Shown one piece after another: positions 9,435-18,873 of a stretch of 64,000 bases of DNA. Positions within the stretch are counted from its first letter, which is position 1; every line of letters starts with the position of its first letter. A program made the translations under genes and the position numbers. Source of the DNA: UBA10365 sp041441915 (lineage in GTDB: Bacteria; Pseudomonadota; Alphaproteobacteria; Rhodobacterales; Rhodobacteraceae); the NCBI GenBank assembly GCA_041441915.1, contig JASDRS010000009.1:1-64000 (forward strand), written 5' to 3'. The notes beneath the pieces were generated by a model. The model was not told the origin of the DNA, made no database searches, and was given only the letters and a program-made list of their open reading frames with translations.

Positions 9435-10559
9435 ATGCGCGCTGAAACTCTCTCTTATGTGGCCACCATTAAAAAATCAATTGCCCTTTTGGCGCAACGA
9501 ATGAACTTAGAAACAGCTCCGCATCGGATGGAAGAGTTTGATGTTTTGATCGAAAATCCTGAACTATGGAATGACCCAGCGCGGGCGCAAAAACTGATGC
9601 GTGAACGTCAATCGCTGATGGATCAACTTTCCACTTATAGGTTGATCGAAAGTGGCCTGAACGACAATCTTGAATTGATTGAACTGGGCGAGATAGAAGG
9701 AGATGCCATTATCATTGCCGAAGCTGAGACTGCTATTAAAGCCGTGGTAAAGCAGGCAGCCGCAAAAGAGCTTGAGGCCCTGCTTGATGGTGAGGCTGAT
9801 GCCAACGACACATTCGTAGAAATCAATGCTGGAGCGGGAGGGACTGAAAGCTGTGATTGGGCCTCGATGCTGGCGCGGATGTATGTTCGTTGGGCGGAAA
9901 AAAAAGGCTATAAAGTCGAAATTCAATCCATGTCAGAAGGCGAAGAGGCGGGGATTAAATCGGTGGCCTATCGGATCAGTGGGCTAAATGCCTATGGTTG
10001 GCTAAAATCAGAAAGCGGTGTGCATCGCTTGGTACGTATTTCGCCCTTTGATTCAGCGGCGCGGCGGCACACGTCATTTTCGTCGGTGTGGGTCTACCCA
10101 GTGGTTGATGATTATATTGATATTGAAGTTTCGGCCAATGATATTCGAATTGATACCTACCGCTCGTCAGGTGCGGGGGGGCAGCATGTTAACACTACTG
10201 ACTCTGCTGTGCGCATTACGCATATGCCTACTGGGATTGTGGTGACAAGTTCAGAAAAATCGCAACATCAAAATCGTGCCAACTGTATGGCTGCGCTGAA
10301 GTCGCGGCTTTACCAAATAGAACTTGATAAGCGCAATGCTGCCATTAATGCCGCGCATGAAAACAAGGGCGATGCTGGATGGGGTAATCAAATCCGATCT
10401 TATGTATTACAGCCGTATCAAATGGTCAAAGACCTGCGCACAGGAACAGAGACATCTGACAGCCAAGGTGTGCTCGATGGGGATCTTGATCGTTTTATGG
10501 CAGCAACATTGGCGCAGGATGTTGCCGGAAAATCTCGAGCTGAGGCCAATATAGACTAA
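9435..10559 (+). CDS. prfB: Peptide chain release factor 2
   Basis: RF2 recognises UAA and UGA stop codons and triggers peptide release. The 374-residue protein has the RF2-specific SPF tripeptide (RISPFDSAAR) and the universal GGQ loop (GAGGQHVNTTD), whose glutamine is the substrate of a PrmC-type methyltransferase; prmC is also in this window. The frame is continuous from an ATG with AAGGA 8 bases upstream, so there is no programmed +1 frameshift near codon 25 as seen in E. coli. It ends in a hairpin shared with the convergent bactofilin gene. Confidence 0.96.
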   Translation: MRAETLSYVATIKKSIALLAQRMNLETAPHRMEEFDVLIENPELWNDPARAQKLMRERQSLMDQLSTYRLIESGLNDNLELIELGEIEGDAIIIAEAETAIKAVVKQAAAKELEALLDGEADANDTFVEINAGAGGTESCDWASMLARMYVRWAEKKGYKVEIQSMSEGEEAGIKSVAYRISGLNAYGWLKSESGVHRLVRISPFDSAARRHTSFSSVWVYPVVDDYIDIEVSANDIRIDTYRSSGAGGQHVNTTDSAVRITHMPTGIVVTSSEKSQHQNRANCMAALKSRLYQIELDKRNAAINAAHENKGDAGWGNQIRSYVLQPYQMVKDLRTGTETSDSQGVLDGDLDRFMAATLAQDVAGKSRAEANID

Positions 10560-10581
10560 AGGCTCCCAAATTAGCCTTTAG
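10556..10581. terminator. Hairpin between convergent prfB and bactofilin genes
   Basis: A perfect 9-base-pair stem: CTAAAGGCT at 10556-10564 pairs with AGCCTTTAG at 10573-10581 around an 8-base loop. It overlaps the prfB stop codon and lies 14 bases from the end of the leftward bactofilin gene, the right place for a bidirectional terminator. The T tract after it is short on both strands, so efficiency is uncertain. Confidence 0.55.
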
Positions 10582-10594
10582 AATTTGTTAAAGA

Positions 10595-11083
10595 TTACTC
10601 TTTGGTGATATGGGCTGTTTTGTTGGTCGACAGAGGATTTTCTAGTCGCTGAACAGATCCTTCAAACTGAGCCCCCGATTCGATTGCAATCGTTTTATGA
10701 AAAATGTCGCCTTCAACTTTAGCGGTCGAGGTTAAACGCACTTTTAAGCCACGCACGCACCCAGCGATGTGACCATTTATGACTATGTCATCAGCAACCA
10801 CTTCGCCACTCACAGTGGCGCCTTCACCAATGGTCAACAAATGCGCGCGAATATCACCTTCAATTGTTCCCTCAACTTGGACATTTCCGGCGGTATTTAG
10901 ATTGCCCACCACTGTCAAATCTGAAGACAAAATCGAAACAATTGGACTTTGTACCGATGTGCTCAGAATTTCTGGTGCTTGGTTTGGTTCTGCCAGCTCA
11001 GCATTTTGTTTAACCTCATTAGGCTTATTAGGCTCTCCTGTAGGTTTTGCGACTGGCTCATTTATTCTACTCTTAGAAAACAT
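10595..11083 (-). CDS. Bactofilin family (polymer-forming cytoskeletal) protein
   Basis: A 162-residue protein with a disordered, Pro/Glu-rich N-terminus (first 50 residues) and a bactofilin (DUF583) right-handed beta-helix from about 55 to 150, seen as repeated short strands (TVVGNLNTAGNVQVEGTIEG, ATVSGEVVADDIVING). Bactofilins polymerise without nucleotide and often localise or regulate cell-wall hydrolases. Its ATG lies inside the last codons of the upstream M23 peptidase gene (11-base overlap), the classic M23-bactofilin pairing, but here that peptidase is a pseudogene. The bactofilin frame itself is intact. Confidence 0.88.
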   Translation of the reverse strand: MFSKSRINEPVAKPTGEPNKPNEVKQNAELAEPNQAPEILSTSVQSPIVSILSSDLTVVGNLNTAGNVQVEGTIEGDIRAHLLTIGEGATVSGEVVADDIVINGHIAGCVRGLKVRLTSTAKVEGDIFHKTIAIESGAQFEGSVQRLENPLSTNKTAHITKE

Positions 11084-12406
11084 TTTTTGCTGCCCTAATA
11101 AAAGTGATTGGGTTGACTGGCGTTCCGTTTACCCGCAATTCGCAGTGAAGATGGGTTCCAGTAGACTTTCCTGAAATTCCCATATCATCTATTTTATCAC
11201 CAAGCGATACTATTTGTCCAACTTTAACCCAAAATCTTAATAAATGACCATATCTTGTTTCTAATCCAAAGCTGTGACGTATTTTTATCAAGCGCCCATA
11301 ACCGGGTTTAAAGTTTGCATAAATTACCACCCCGTCTGCTGGCGCATAAATAGCGGTACCATATGGTGCTGCAAAATCCGTGCCTTAATGCATGCGTGTG
11401 CGGCCGTCTTTTGGATCAGAGCGAATGCCGAAGCTCGATGATAAGCGATGCACATCGCGAATTGGCGCGCCAAAGGGTGCGCGTTGGGCGGCTATTTTAT
11501 AAAAATTAAGCGTGTCAAAGCCGTTTAATATCATTGTAGCGCGGGCGATCATATCGTCTTTTGGGTTGCCCACGTGGCAAGCCTTTCCGGAAAAATCGGC
11601 CCACCTTCGCCAGAATAGCGCTGCCTGATCTCCTTAAGCAAAGCATCTGCATTAAGTCCTGCAGCCGAAAAAAATTTTCGAATCGGCTCCGTTGAGATAC
11701 TAAGAGCCTCCTCCAGTTTCGAGAAAATAAGTGAATTTTTTAACTTATTTTCGGCTTTTTCATGTTCTAAATTAGTGATTGAGAGATGTGCCTCGGTTAT
11801 CTGCTTTTGTAAATAAGCCGCAGATTTGGTTGTATTATGCAATGCGTCTGACATTAGGCCTAAACTCTCTTGAGAATCCTCGACAATTTCTTGAACAGAG
11901 CGCGTCGCCGCCTTTGGGCCTTTCGCTTGGATAACTCTGATTTTAATGCGTGCTGCGTCTCACTCTTTAATAGTGCGTCGGAGGTTTTTTTGAATGACTT
12001 CAATTTCGCTGCCCAATTCTCTCAACCGGCCGTCCGAAGCCAAAAGCGTGCTTTGCATTTGCGATACTTCCGCGAGGGCCACGTTATATCTTTGCTGCGC
12101 ACCCAAAGTTTCTTGTGCCCGGACGTCTTGGTCTAGCGAAAGAATACTTAGCCTTTGTTTAAAAAGTTTTTGGTGGTGCGCTGATTGATCTTGCGTTGTA
12201 CTCGGCTGGGTGGCCTCGATCAAAAGTATGGTTGTCGACAGTAACAGCCACAAGAAAAGTAAAAACAACACCATTGCTGTAAATATTTAACCAGAAGGTG
12301 TCAGCCTGACATAGCGCATCTCTGTGTTGGTCTTTATATAAACGCGTTGTTCGGGAAAATAGCGCCGGAACCAAGAGTTAATCATATGTGAGATATAACT
12401 AAACAT
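11073..12406 (-). pseudogene. Broken M23 (LytM-type) peptidoglycan endopeptidase with DUF5930 N-terminus
   Basis: Read leftward from ATG 12404-12406, the sequence rebuilds a Rhodobacterales DUF5930/M23 peptidase: an N-terminal segment (FRRYFPEQRVYIKTNTEMRY), a transmembrane helix, a long coiled coil, and a LytM domain (GTDFAAPYGT, YGRLIKIRHSFG, GKSTGTHLHCELRVNG). It is interrupted by TAA at 12287-12289 (expected Gln in TPSGQIF), TGA at 11960-11962 (expected Arg in KERDAAR), a one-base net frameshift between about 11550 and 11575, and TAA at 11385-11387 just after TRMH. Sequence between lesions still reads well, so inactivation is recent. Such enzymes cut peptide cross-links in the periplasm; this copy cannot make a full-length product. 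Four lesions argue against a sequencing error. Confidence 0.9.
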
Positions 12407-12545
12407 ACGTCTACCTTTTATTGTCTGTATTAATTTAATGGGCGTCCATTGGTTGATCTTACGCCTAAGTTTCTATTTGGCGAAATTTTCATAGCTGTTA
12501 GCCAATTTATCACTTTGACTTTGAGTTTGTTGATGTGGCACTTTT

Positions 12546-13016
12546 TTAACTTGCGCAAGCGGCCAGAACTTCCTCCACATGATCTTTCACCGAAACTTTT
12601 AGCCAAGCTTTAGTTATATTGCCACATCCGTCGATCAAGAATGTCGCACGGCTCAATGCCGAAATATGTTTTGCCATACATAGCTTTTTCGACCCAAGTT
12701 ACGTAAGCTTCGCACAGGTTACTTTCAAAGTCAGAAACGAGCGTTATTCCGAGATTATATTTTTTAACAAATTTATCATGGGAATTGACTGAATCTTTTG
12801 ATATTCTGATTATAACGGTATTTAGCTTTGCAAATTATGCAGCATGAGCGGTGAAATTAATCGCTTCAATCGTGCATCCTGGTGTCGCATCTTTCGGATA
12901 AAAATAAAGCACTACTTTTGTGGGCACAAGGCTGAGAGGGTTAAATTATCCCCGCCATCGCGCAGAAGGGTGAAATCTGGCGCAAGATCAGATATGTTCA
13001 AGAGAAATTTAGTCAT
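12546..13016 (-). pseudogene. bcp: Broken thioredoxin-dependent peroxiredoxin (Bcp/PrxQ)
   Basis: Leftward from ATG 13014-13016 the frames piece together a Bcp peroxiredoxin that would reduce peroxides: LAPDFTLLRDGGDNLTLSAL, then VVLYFYPKDATPGCTIEA with the peroxidatic cysteine, then SKDSVNSHDKF, EAYVTWVEKAMYGKTY and a C-terminus in a third frame (RATFLIDGCGNITKAWLKV). Lesions: one base missing in the A run at 12916-12919, an in-frame TAA at 12835-12837, and another frameshift near 12651. The reconstructed length of about 156 codons is normal, so only point lesions have occurred. It lies 140 bases from the broken M23 gene and is divergent from the AsmA-like gene. Confidence 0.9.
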
Positions 13017-13110
13017 GGGATATCCTTGAAGTAAATAAAATTTAATTCTAGTTTTAGTTCCCTTTCAAAAAAGATAAAGGCAGGGCAGAAAGTACGAAAG
13101 AAAGCACCGC

Positions 13111-16100
13111 ATGCCAAAAGAGCCGAATGATACAATTTTTCCATCTTCAAAGCAGCCTTTAAAGGGCAGGCTTTTGTTTAAGCTTGTGGGAATGTTGCTG
13201 CTGATGTGTTTAGTGGTTATTTTTGCTTTTGTCGGTCTGGTCGTATTTGATAAAAATATTAGACTTTCCAATGAGGTCACGCATCGCTTTGAGCAAACAT
13301 TAAACCATTCTTTAGCGCTGGAAGGGAGGGGCAGACTAACCATTGGCCATATGGATATAGGCTTTTCGAACGGATGGAGCCCGAAGATACGTCTTTTAAA
13401 TGTGGTGCTTCTTGATCAGGATTCCCACCCTTTGGTTGATTTTGCGGAATTGCGGATTTTGATCAATATTAAGGCGGCGCTGAAAGGGCAGCTAAAACCG
13501 CGCGCGTTAACACTTGTGGGTGCTGAGATAATTTTACAGCGCAACGCGCAAGGTGCTTTTAATTTGTTTTGGACGCGAGACCCCACGAAGGGCATAGCCT
13601 CTCGTAGTGCCGCTGTATCGCACATCGATCTGAACAATTTTGGAACTTTCATGCATAGGATAGCACAGAGCTTTTCTACCCCGATGCTTGAGCAAATGTC
13701 GGAGATTTCTGGTGAGGGACTTGCCCTCATCTATGATGATCAATTTACGGGCCAACGCTGGACTATGGGGGATGGTCGCCTGTCACTGCTGAATATGAAG
13801 GATCAGTTGGTCATTGAACTTGGCGCGTCTGTCAGCACGACAAGCGGCACCAATGGACAGGTTGTTTTGCGCGCCGTGTCGGTAAAAAATGGTGGTAATA
13901 GCAAAATTTCTGTCACGATTGATCAGATCGAGGCTGCTGATTTAGTGGCACAAACGCCTGCCTTTGGCTGGATTGGCGTGATTGATGCGCCTATTTCGGG
14001 ACGTATTGCTGGCGTATTTAGCAATGCCGGCGAAATCAACGGCGTCGAAGGCACACTTGATGTAGGCCAAGGCATGTTGGCCCCGAAGGGGATGAATAGT
14101 GAAATCCGGTTTGAAAAGGCGGGGCTTGCGTTCGATTATGGTTCCAAGCTCGGTGTGCTCAATTTGCATGGATTAAATGTCCAAAGCAAAATGCTGCAGC
14201 TTCAAGGTCGGGGTCAAATTTATGCGCCGCAAATAGAGGAAAACTTGCCTGAGAAATATATTGCGCAATTCCAGTTGGATCAGTTCCGTATTGATTCGAA
14301 AGGCTTATTTGAAGCGCCGATCGCGTTTGATTCTGCTCAGATGGACCTGCGTGTAAATATGCGGCCCTTTGCAATTGATATTGGTCAATTGAGCTTAAAG
14401 GGGGATGCCAGCCATTACTTTGCCAAAGGGAAATTGCGCGCCACGCCCGATGGGTGGGCAGCTAAAATTAACCTGGATATTGATCAGCTGAGTCAAGCCA
14501 GATTGCTATCACTGTGGCCTGAAAAGGTAATTCCCAAAACCAGAAAGTGGTTGTCCAATAATATTAAAAGTGCAAATTACGCAGAGATCAAAGCCAATTT
14601 GCAGATTGCCCCTAACCGCGCTCCGGTGATTGGACTTGGCTTTAACTTTATGAATGCCGCGTTACGCTTTATGCCCGCGATGCCGCTTTTGACCGATGCT
14701 AAGGGGTATGGTTCTTTGGTCAATGGTCAATATACTGTGGTGTTTAATAAAGGGATTGTAACCCCGTCAGATGAGGGTGCTATAGATATAGCAGGCACAG
14801 TGGCCGTGGTGCCCGATGTGACAAAAATACCTGCTGATTTGCATGTGGCGCTGTTGGCCCAAAGCAGCCTTAAATCTGTTTTAACCTTGGTCGATTTGCC
14901 CCCCTTTAACCTTATCGAAAAAGCTAAAAAAACGCCTAATTTCGCGTCGGGGCAAGCTAAAATTAAGGGAAATTTTGACCTAACGTTGGTCAAAGGGCTC
15001 AAAACCGAAGACGTTCGTTACTTGATCACTGGTGAAGTGCGTGACTTTTTGTCGAAAGTTATAGTGCCGAATTATGCAGTTTCTGGCGCAATAACAGATA
15101 TAAGTATTACTCAAAAATCCATGGCGATTGGGGGTGATTTTTTTATGGAAGGGGTTCCTTTAAGAGCGCTTTATGAAACTAATTTTGGTTCCGAAGGTAA
15201 ACCATCTGCCAAACCCGCCCGGATCACGGGTGAGATTATATTGTCGCCTGAAACGATGCGGATTTTTAAAATTGCAGCACCAAAGGGATTGCTAATGGGG
15301 AGCTCCTGGGTCCCTTTTGAGATCAAACTTGTCAAAAATCAAACGCCGATCGGCCACCTGCAGGCAGATATGACTGATTTTGCGATGGAGCTGCCCTCGG
15401 TCGGTTGGAAGAAAGGCAAAGGCAAGGCCGGAACTTTACTTGTTGATGCTAGCCTTAGTACGCCTATTTTTGTGGATCGGTTAGACTTTTTCACCGAAGG
15501 CCTAGATGTAAAGGGAAAAATAAGCCTGAAATCGGGGGGCGAACTTGATGAGATGGCCTTTCATAAATTTGTCCTATCACCATGGTTTGATGGTAGTTTT
15601 TCCGTCGTTGGAGAGGGGGTGGGGCAAGCGCCAAAGCTGGTTGTGACTGGTGGAATGTTGGATTTGCGCAGTTATGAAAACGCTGATGGCTATCCCAAAG
15701 GGTCGGAAAGTAAGCTCAGTGTAAACCTTAATAAGTTGCGCATCAGCGAGACACTATCGCTGACTGGCTTCCAAGGCGAGTTCGATTTAAAATCTGGGTT
15801 TCAGGGAGATTTTAAGGGGTTGGTCAATGCTACGGCCCCAATTACTGGTGTGATTACGCCAAGTTTAAAGGGAATGAATTTGTTGGTTACTTCGCAAAAT
15901 TCTGGTGCAGCACTTAAGGCGGCAAATATTTTTGACGCGGCCGAGGGCGGTGTTTTGACTATGTCAATCACCCGTCCTGAAGCGCCTTCCCCAATGATCG
16001 GGAATATGCATATCAATAATGTAAATGTGAAAAATGCGGCCATATTGGCAGAAATGCTTAATGCAATTTCCGTGGTTGGATTGGTAAATCAATTATCGGG

Positions 16101-16440
16101 TCAGGGCTTGGCATTTGAGGAAGTGTCCGTGGATTTTATGTTTGAACCGGATTACATCCAGCTTAGCAATGGCTATGCCGCTGGGGCTTCGCTTGGGGGG
16201 ACATTGTCGGGCCGTTATGGGTTAAATGATAAATTTCTCGATATGCAGGGGGTTATTTCGCCACTTTATCTTTTTAACGGCGTAGGATCCATTCTAACGG
16301 GTCGCGGCGAAGGTTTTTTTAGTTTTAACTATAAGCTTCGTGGCAGCTCGGACACGCCAGAGGTGAGCGTCAATCCTTTCTCCATTATAACACCTGGATT
16401 ATTTCGAAACATCTTAAAAAATAAGAAGGTAAACCCTTAA
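13111..16440 (+). CDS. AsmA-like / DUF3971 envelope protein (YhdP-type)
   Basis: A very large 1109-residue protein with one N-terminal transmembrane helix (about residues 20-48) followed by a long beta-rich region without cysteines and an AsmA-like C-terminal domain (GLAFEEVSVDFMFEPDYIQL, GTLSGRYGLNDKFLDMQGVI). YhdP/AsmA proteins form periplasm-spanning bridges thought to carry phospholipids to the outer membrane; this role is inferred by family, not shown by sequence. The frame is fully open, in contrast to the two decayed genes beside it. Its TAA stop directly abuts the TTG start of queA, implying coupled translation. Confidence 0.85.
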   Translation: MPKEPNDTIFPSSKQPLKGRLLFKLVGMLLLMCLVVIFAFVGLVVFDKNIRLSNEVTHRFEQTLNHSLALEGRGRLTIGHMDIGFSNGWSPKIRLLNVVLLDQDSHPLVDFAELRILINIKAALKGQLKPRALTLVGAEIILQRNAQGAFNLFWTRDPTKGIASRSAAVSHIDLNNFGTFMHRIAQSFSTPMLEQMSEISGEGLALIYDDQFTGQRWTMGDGRLSLLNMKDQLVIELGASVSTTSGTNGQVVLRAVSVKNGGNSKISVTIDQIEAADLVAQTPAFGWIGVIDAPISGRIAGVFSNAGEINGVEGTLDVGQGMLAPKGMNSEIRFEKAGLAFDYGSKLGVLNLHGLNVQSKMLQLQGRGQIYAPQIEENLPEKYIAQFQLDQFRIDSKGLFEAPIAFDSAQMDLRVNMRPFAIDIGQLSLKGDASHYFAKGKLRATPDGWAAKINLDIDQLSQARLLSLWPEKVIPKTRKWLSNNIKSANYAEIKANLQIAPNRAPVIGLGFNFMNAALRFMPAMPLLTDAKGYGSLVNGQYTVVFNKGIVTPSDEGAIDIAGTVAVVPDVTKIPADLHVALLAQSSLKSVLTLVDLPPFNLIEKAKKTPNFASGQAKIKGNFDLTLVKGLKTEDVRYLITGEVRDFLSKVIVPNYAVSGAITDISITQKSMAIGGDFFMEGVPLRALYETNFGSEGKPSAKPARITGEIILSPETMRIFKIAAPKGLLMGSSWVPFEIKLVKNQTPIGHLQADMTDFAMELPSVGWKKGKGKAGTLLVDASLSTPIFVDRLDFFTEGLDVKGKISLKSGGELDEMAFHKFVLSPWFDGSFSVVGEGVGQAPKLVVTGGMLDLRSYENADGYPKGSESKLSVNLNKLRISETLSLTGFQGEFDLKSGFQGDFKGLVNATAPITGVITPSLKGMNLLVTSQNSGAALKAANIFDAAEGGVLTMSITRPEAPSPMIGNMHINNVNVKNAAILAEMLNAISVVGLVNQLSGQGLAFEEVSVDFMFEPDYIQLSNGYAAGASLGGTLSGRYGLNDKFLDMQGVISPLYLFNGVGSILTGRGEGFFSFNYKLRGSSDTPEVSVNPFSIITPGLFRNILKNKKVNP

Positions 16441-17493
16441 TTGCCACTTAAACTTTCGGATTTTAATTTTGATCTCCCTGAGGGGCTGATTGCGATGCGC
16501 CCCAAGGCGCCCAAAGGTTCGGCCAAACTTTTGCACTACGAACATGGACATATCACAGATTGCCGTGTGGCAGATTTAGTTAATATTTTACGCCCAAATG
16601 ATCTTTTGGTGCTCAACAATACCCGTGTTATTGCTGCGCGCCTTAATGGAGAGCGTCGCCGCGTAAGTGCGCAGGGTGATGTTGTGGCTCGCATTGAAAT
16701 TACTCTGATGAATCCCACTTTCAATGGTCAGTGGCGGGCTATGGCAAAACCTCTACGTAAGGTACTGGAGGGCGAAATTGTGCATTTCACCGCAGAGCTA
16801 TGGGCGCGCGTAATTTCGAAAACTGACCTTGATTTAATACTGGAATTCAACAAGCGTGGCAGTAAACTGGATGCAGTTATTGAAGGTATTGGCCAAATGC
16901 CTTTGCCGCCCTACATTGCAGGTAAACGTGCGCCAGATGAGCAGGACCAGCAAGACTATCAAAGCGTCTTCGCGCGTCATGTGGGGGCGGTAGCGTCGCC
17001 AACTGCTTCGCTCCATTTTGATCAGGCGCTTTTATATGCGTTGGCAAGCAAGGGCGTCACATTTTGCGAAGTGACATTGCATGTAGGTGCAGGGACCTTT
17101 TTGCCGGTAAAGGTTGAAGATGTAGCCACCCATAAAATGCACGCTGAATGGGGCGATATCAGCGCTGAAGCGGCCGCGCAAATCTGCGCTACCAAAGAAA
17201 AGGGTGGGCGTGTGATTGCCGTGGGCACCACTGCCTTACGACTGATTGAAACAGCTGCACAATCTGGTCCGATCCGCCCCTGGCAAGGATTAACTAAAAT
17301 TTTTATTTATCCTGGCTTTCAGTTCAGGATCACAGACGGGTTGATGACCAACTTTCATCTACCAAAATCAACATTGCTAATGCTGGTTGCTGCCTTGATC
17401 GGAAAAGGCCCTTTAGACGCTATTTATGCCCATGCCATAGCGCAAAAGTACCGTTTTTTTTCCTATGGAGATTCGTCCTTGCTTTTTCCCTAA
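16441..17493 (+). CDS. queA: tRNA preQ1(34) S-adenosylmethionine ribosyltransferase-isomerase
   Basis: QueA transfers the ribosyl part of S-adenosylmethionine to preQ1 at the wobble base of tRNAs for Asp, Asn, His and Tyr, making epoxyqueuosine. The 350-residue length and motifs are canonical: LSDFNFDLPEGLIA at the N-terminus, LVLNNTRVIAARL, LHVGAGTFLPV, and near the C-terminus YPGFQFRITDGLMTNFHLP. The only start consistent with the conserved N-terminus is TTG at 16441, immediately after the AsmA-like stop codon, with AAGGT about 10 bases upstream. A tRNA-Asp(GTC), one of its substrate tRNAs, lies at the left edge of the window. Confidence 0.95.
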   Translation: MPLKLSDFNFDLPEGLIAMRPKAPKGSAKLLHYEHGHITDCRVADLVNILRPNDLLVLNNTRVIAARLNGERRRVSAQGDVVARIEITLMNPTFNGQWRAMAKPLRKVLEGEIVHFTAELWARVISKTDLDLILEFNKRGSKLDAVIEGIGQMPLPPYIAGKRAPDEQDQQDYQSVFARHVGAVASPTASLHFDQALLYALASKGVTFCEVTLHVGAGTFLPVKVEDVATHKMHAEWGDISAEAAAQICATKEKGGRVIAVGTTALRLIETAAQSGPIRPWQGLTKIFIYPGFQFRITDGLMTNFHLPKSTLLMLVAALIGKGPLDAIYAHAIAQKYRFFSYGDSSLLFP

Positions 17494-17583
17494 AAGGCGC
17501 TCATTTGGCAGAAAGTGTCTGTACTCTGGCTTGATCGCGTATAGCCAGTGCTATTATGATCGTGAATTAAAATAGGGTTTGCC

Positions 17584-18819
17584 ATGATTACTGTTTTATT
17601 AACCTCTTGGCCTCTTTTGCTGGGTGTTATGCTTTTAATGGTTGGAAATGGCATGCAAGGCTCCTTATTGGGAATAAGGGGAGCCTTAGAAGGCTTTAGC
17701 ACATTTGAGCTTTCGGTGGTGATGTCAGCTTATTTTTTGGGATTTTTAGGGGGATCTCGGATAGCCCCTGAAATGATACGCCGTGTGGGCCATGTGCGGG
17801 TTTTTGCGGCCCTGGGTAGTTTGATTTCGGCTGGTTTGGTTATTTACCCGGTGCTCCCACATTGGATTGCATGGTCTTTGCTTCGTATTTGCATCGGCTT
17901 TTGTTTTGCAGGTGTCTACGTCACGGCTGAAAGCTGGCTTAATAATCAAGCAAAGAATGACACACGCGGGCAGACGTTGTCTCTCTATATGATAGTACAG
18001 ATGTCGGGCATTATAGCATCGCAAGCGTTGTTAAATGTTGCGGACCCCTCGGACTTTACGCTGTTTGTGATCCCTTCCGTGATGGTCTCTTTGGCCTTCA
18101 TTCCTATTTTGCTTACCGCTTCGACCGCGCCAACTTTTGAAACTACAAAATCTATGCGGTTTAAAGATCTTTTATCTGCATCGCCTCTTGGCTGTACTGG
18201 AATGTTATTAACGGGAGGAATTTTTTCAGCACTTTTTGGGATGACGGCCGTTTGGGGTAGTAATGCGGGGCTTTCGGTGCGTGATATAACGCTTTTTATA
18301 GCCAGTATTTATGTGGGCGGGCTGTTGATGCAATACCCCATCGGGCGCGCCTCGGATAATATGGATAGGCGGGTTTTGATAGCGGGTATTTCTTTATTTG
18401 GGTTTTTTATTGCTTTTTCCGTTTTTGTGGTGGATTTTTCTTTTATAGGACTTTTGTTTGTGGGCTTCATGTTGGGTGGTATTGCTAATCCGCTTTATTC
18501 TTTGCTGATAGCTCATACTAATGACTTTTTGGAGGTGGACTCAATGGCGTCTGCATCGTCTGGTCTGATATTTATTAATGGTACTGGGGCAATTTTTGGA
18601 CCGGTTTTCACGGGTTGGCTAATCGCAGTTTTTGGTCCTAACGGCTTTTTTGCATTTATTGGTATATTGATGGGGGTTTTGGCCGCATATGCGCTTTGGC
18701 GGATGACCCGGCGAGCTGCACCAATTGATACGGGCGTCTTTACTACATTTGCGCCGAACGCTACGGCTTTGGCTGTGGGGGCTGTGGTTGACCAGGTTCA
18801 AGATCTGCCGCTAGATTAG
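17584..18819 (+). CDS. MFS transporter (YcaD-like)
   Basis: A 411-residue integral membrane protein with about twelve hydrophobic helices in two halves, the signature of the major facilitator superfamily. The loop between helices 2 and 3 contains a conserved-looking GSRIAPEMIRRVGHVRVFA segment, matching the MFS G-x-x-x-D/R-R-x-G-R/H pattern, and a second half shows YPIGRASDNMDRR. Overall it resembles the YcaD/YfkF group. Substrate and direction of transport cannot be told. It lies between queA and a DUF924 gene on the same strand with 90- and 54-base gaps. Confidence 0.82.
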   Translation: MITVLLTSWPLLLGVMLLMVGNGMQGSLLGIRGALEGFSTFELSVVMSAYFLGFLGGSRIAPEMIRRVGHVRVFAALGSLISAGLVIYPVLPHWIAWSLLRICIGFCFAGVYVTAESWLNNQAKNDTRGQTLSLYMIVQMSGIIASQALLNVADPSDFTLFVIPSVMVSLAFIPILLTASTAPTFETTKSMRFKDLLSASPLGCTGMLLTGGIFSALFGMTAVWGSNAGLSVRDITLFIASIYVGGLLMQYPIGRASDNMDRRVLIAGISLFGFFIAFSVFVVDFSFIGLLFVGFMLGGIANPLYSLLIAHTNDFLEVDSMASASSGLIFINGTGAIFGPVFTGWLIAVFGPNGFFAFIGILMGVLAAYALWRMTRRAAPIDTGVFTTFAPNATALAVGAVVDQVQDLPLD

Positions 18820-18873
18820 TGCCTTGCTCCAAAGAGTAATACCTGCCAAATTGTAAGATATTGGGAGAATACT

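Noticed and set aside
9435..9520. Programmed +1 frameshift in prfB
   Set aside because: The frame is open from an ATG with a good ribosome site through the whole gene; no internal TGA with a Shine-Dalgarno-like stimulator is present.
11960..11962. TGA in the M23 gene as a selenocysteine or recoded codon
   Set aside because: Family comparison expects Arg there, the same gene has two TAA stops and a frameshift, and no SECIS-like hairpin follows.
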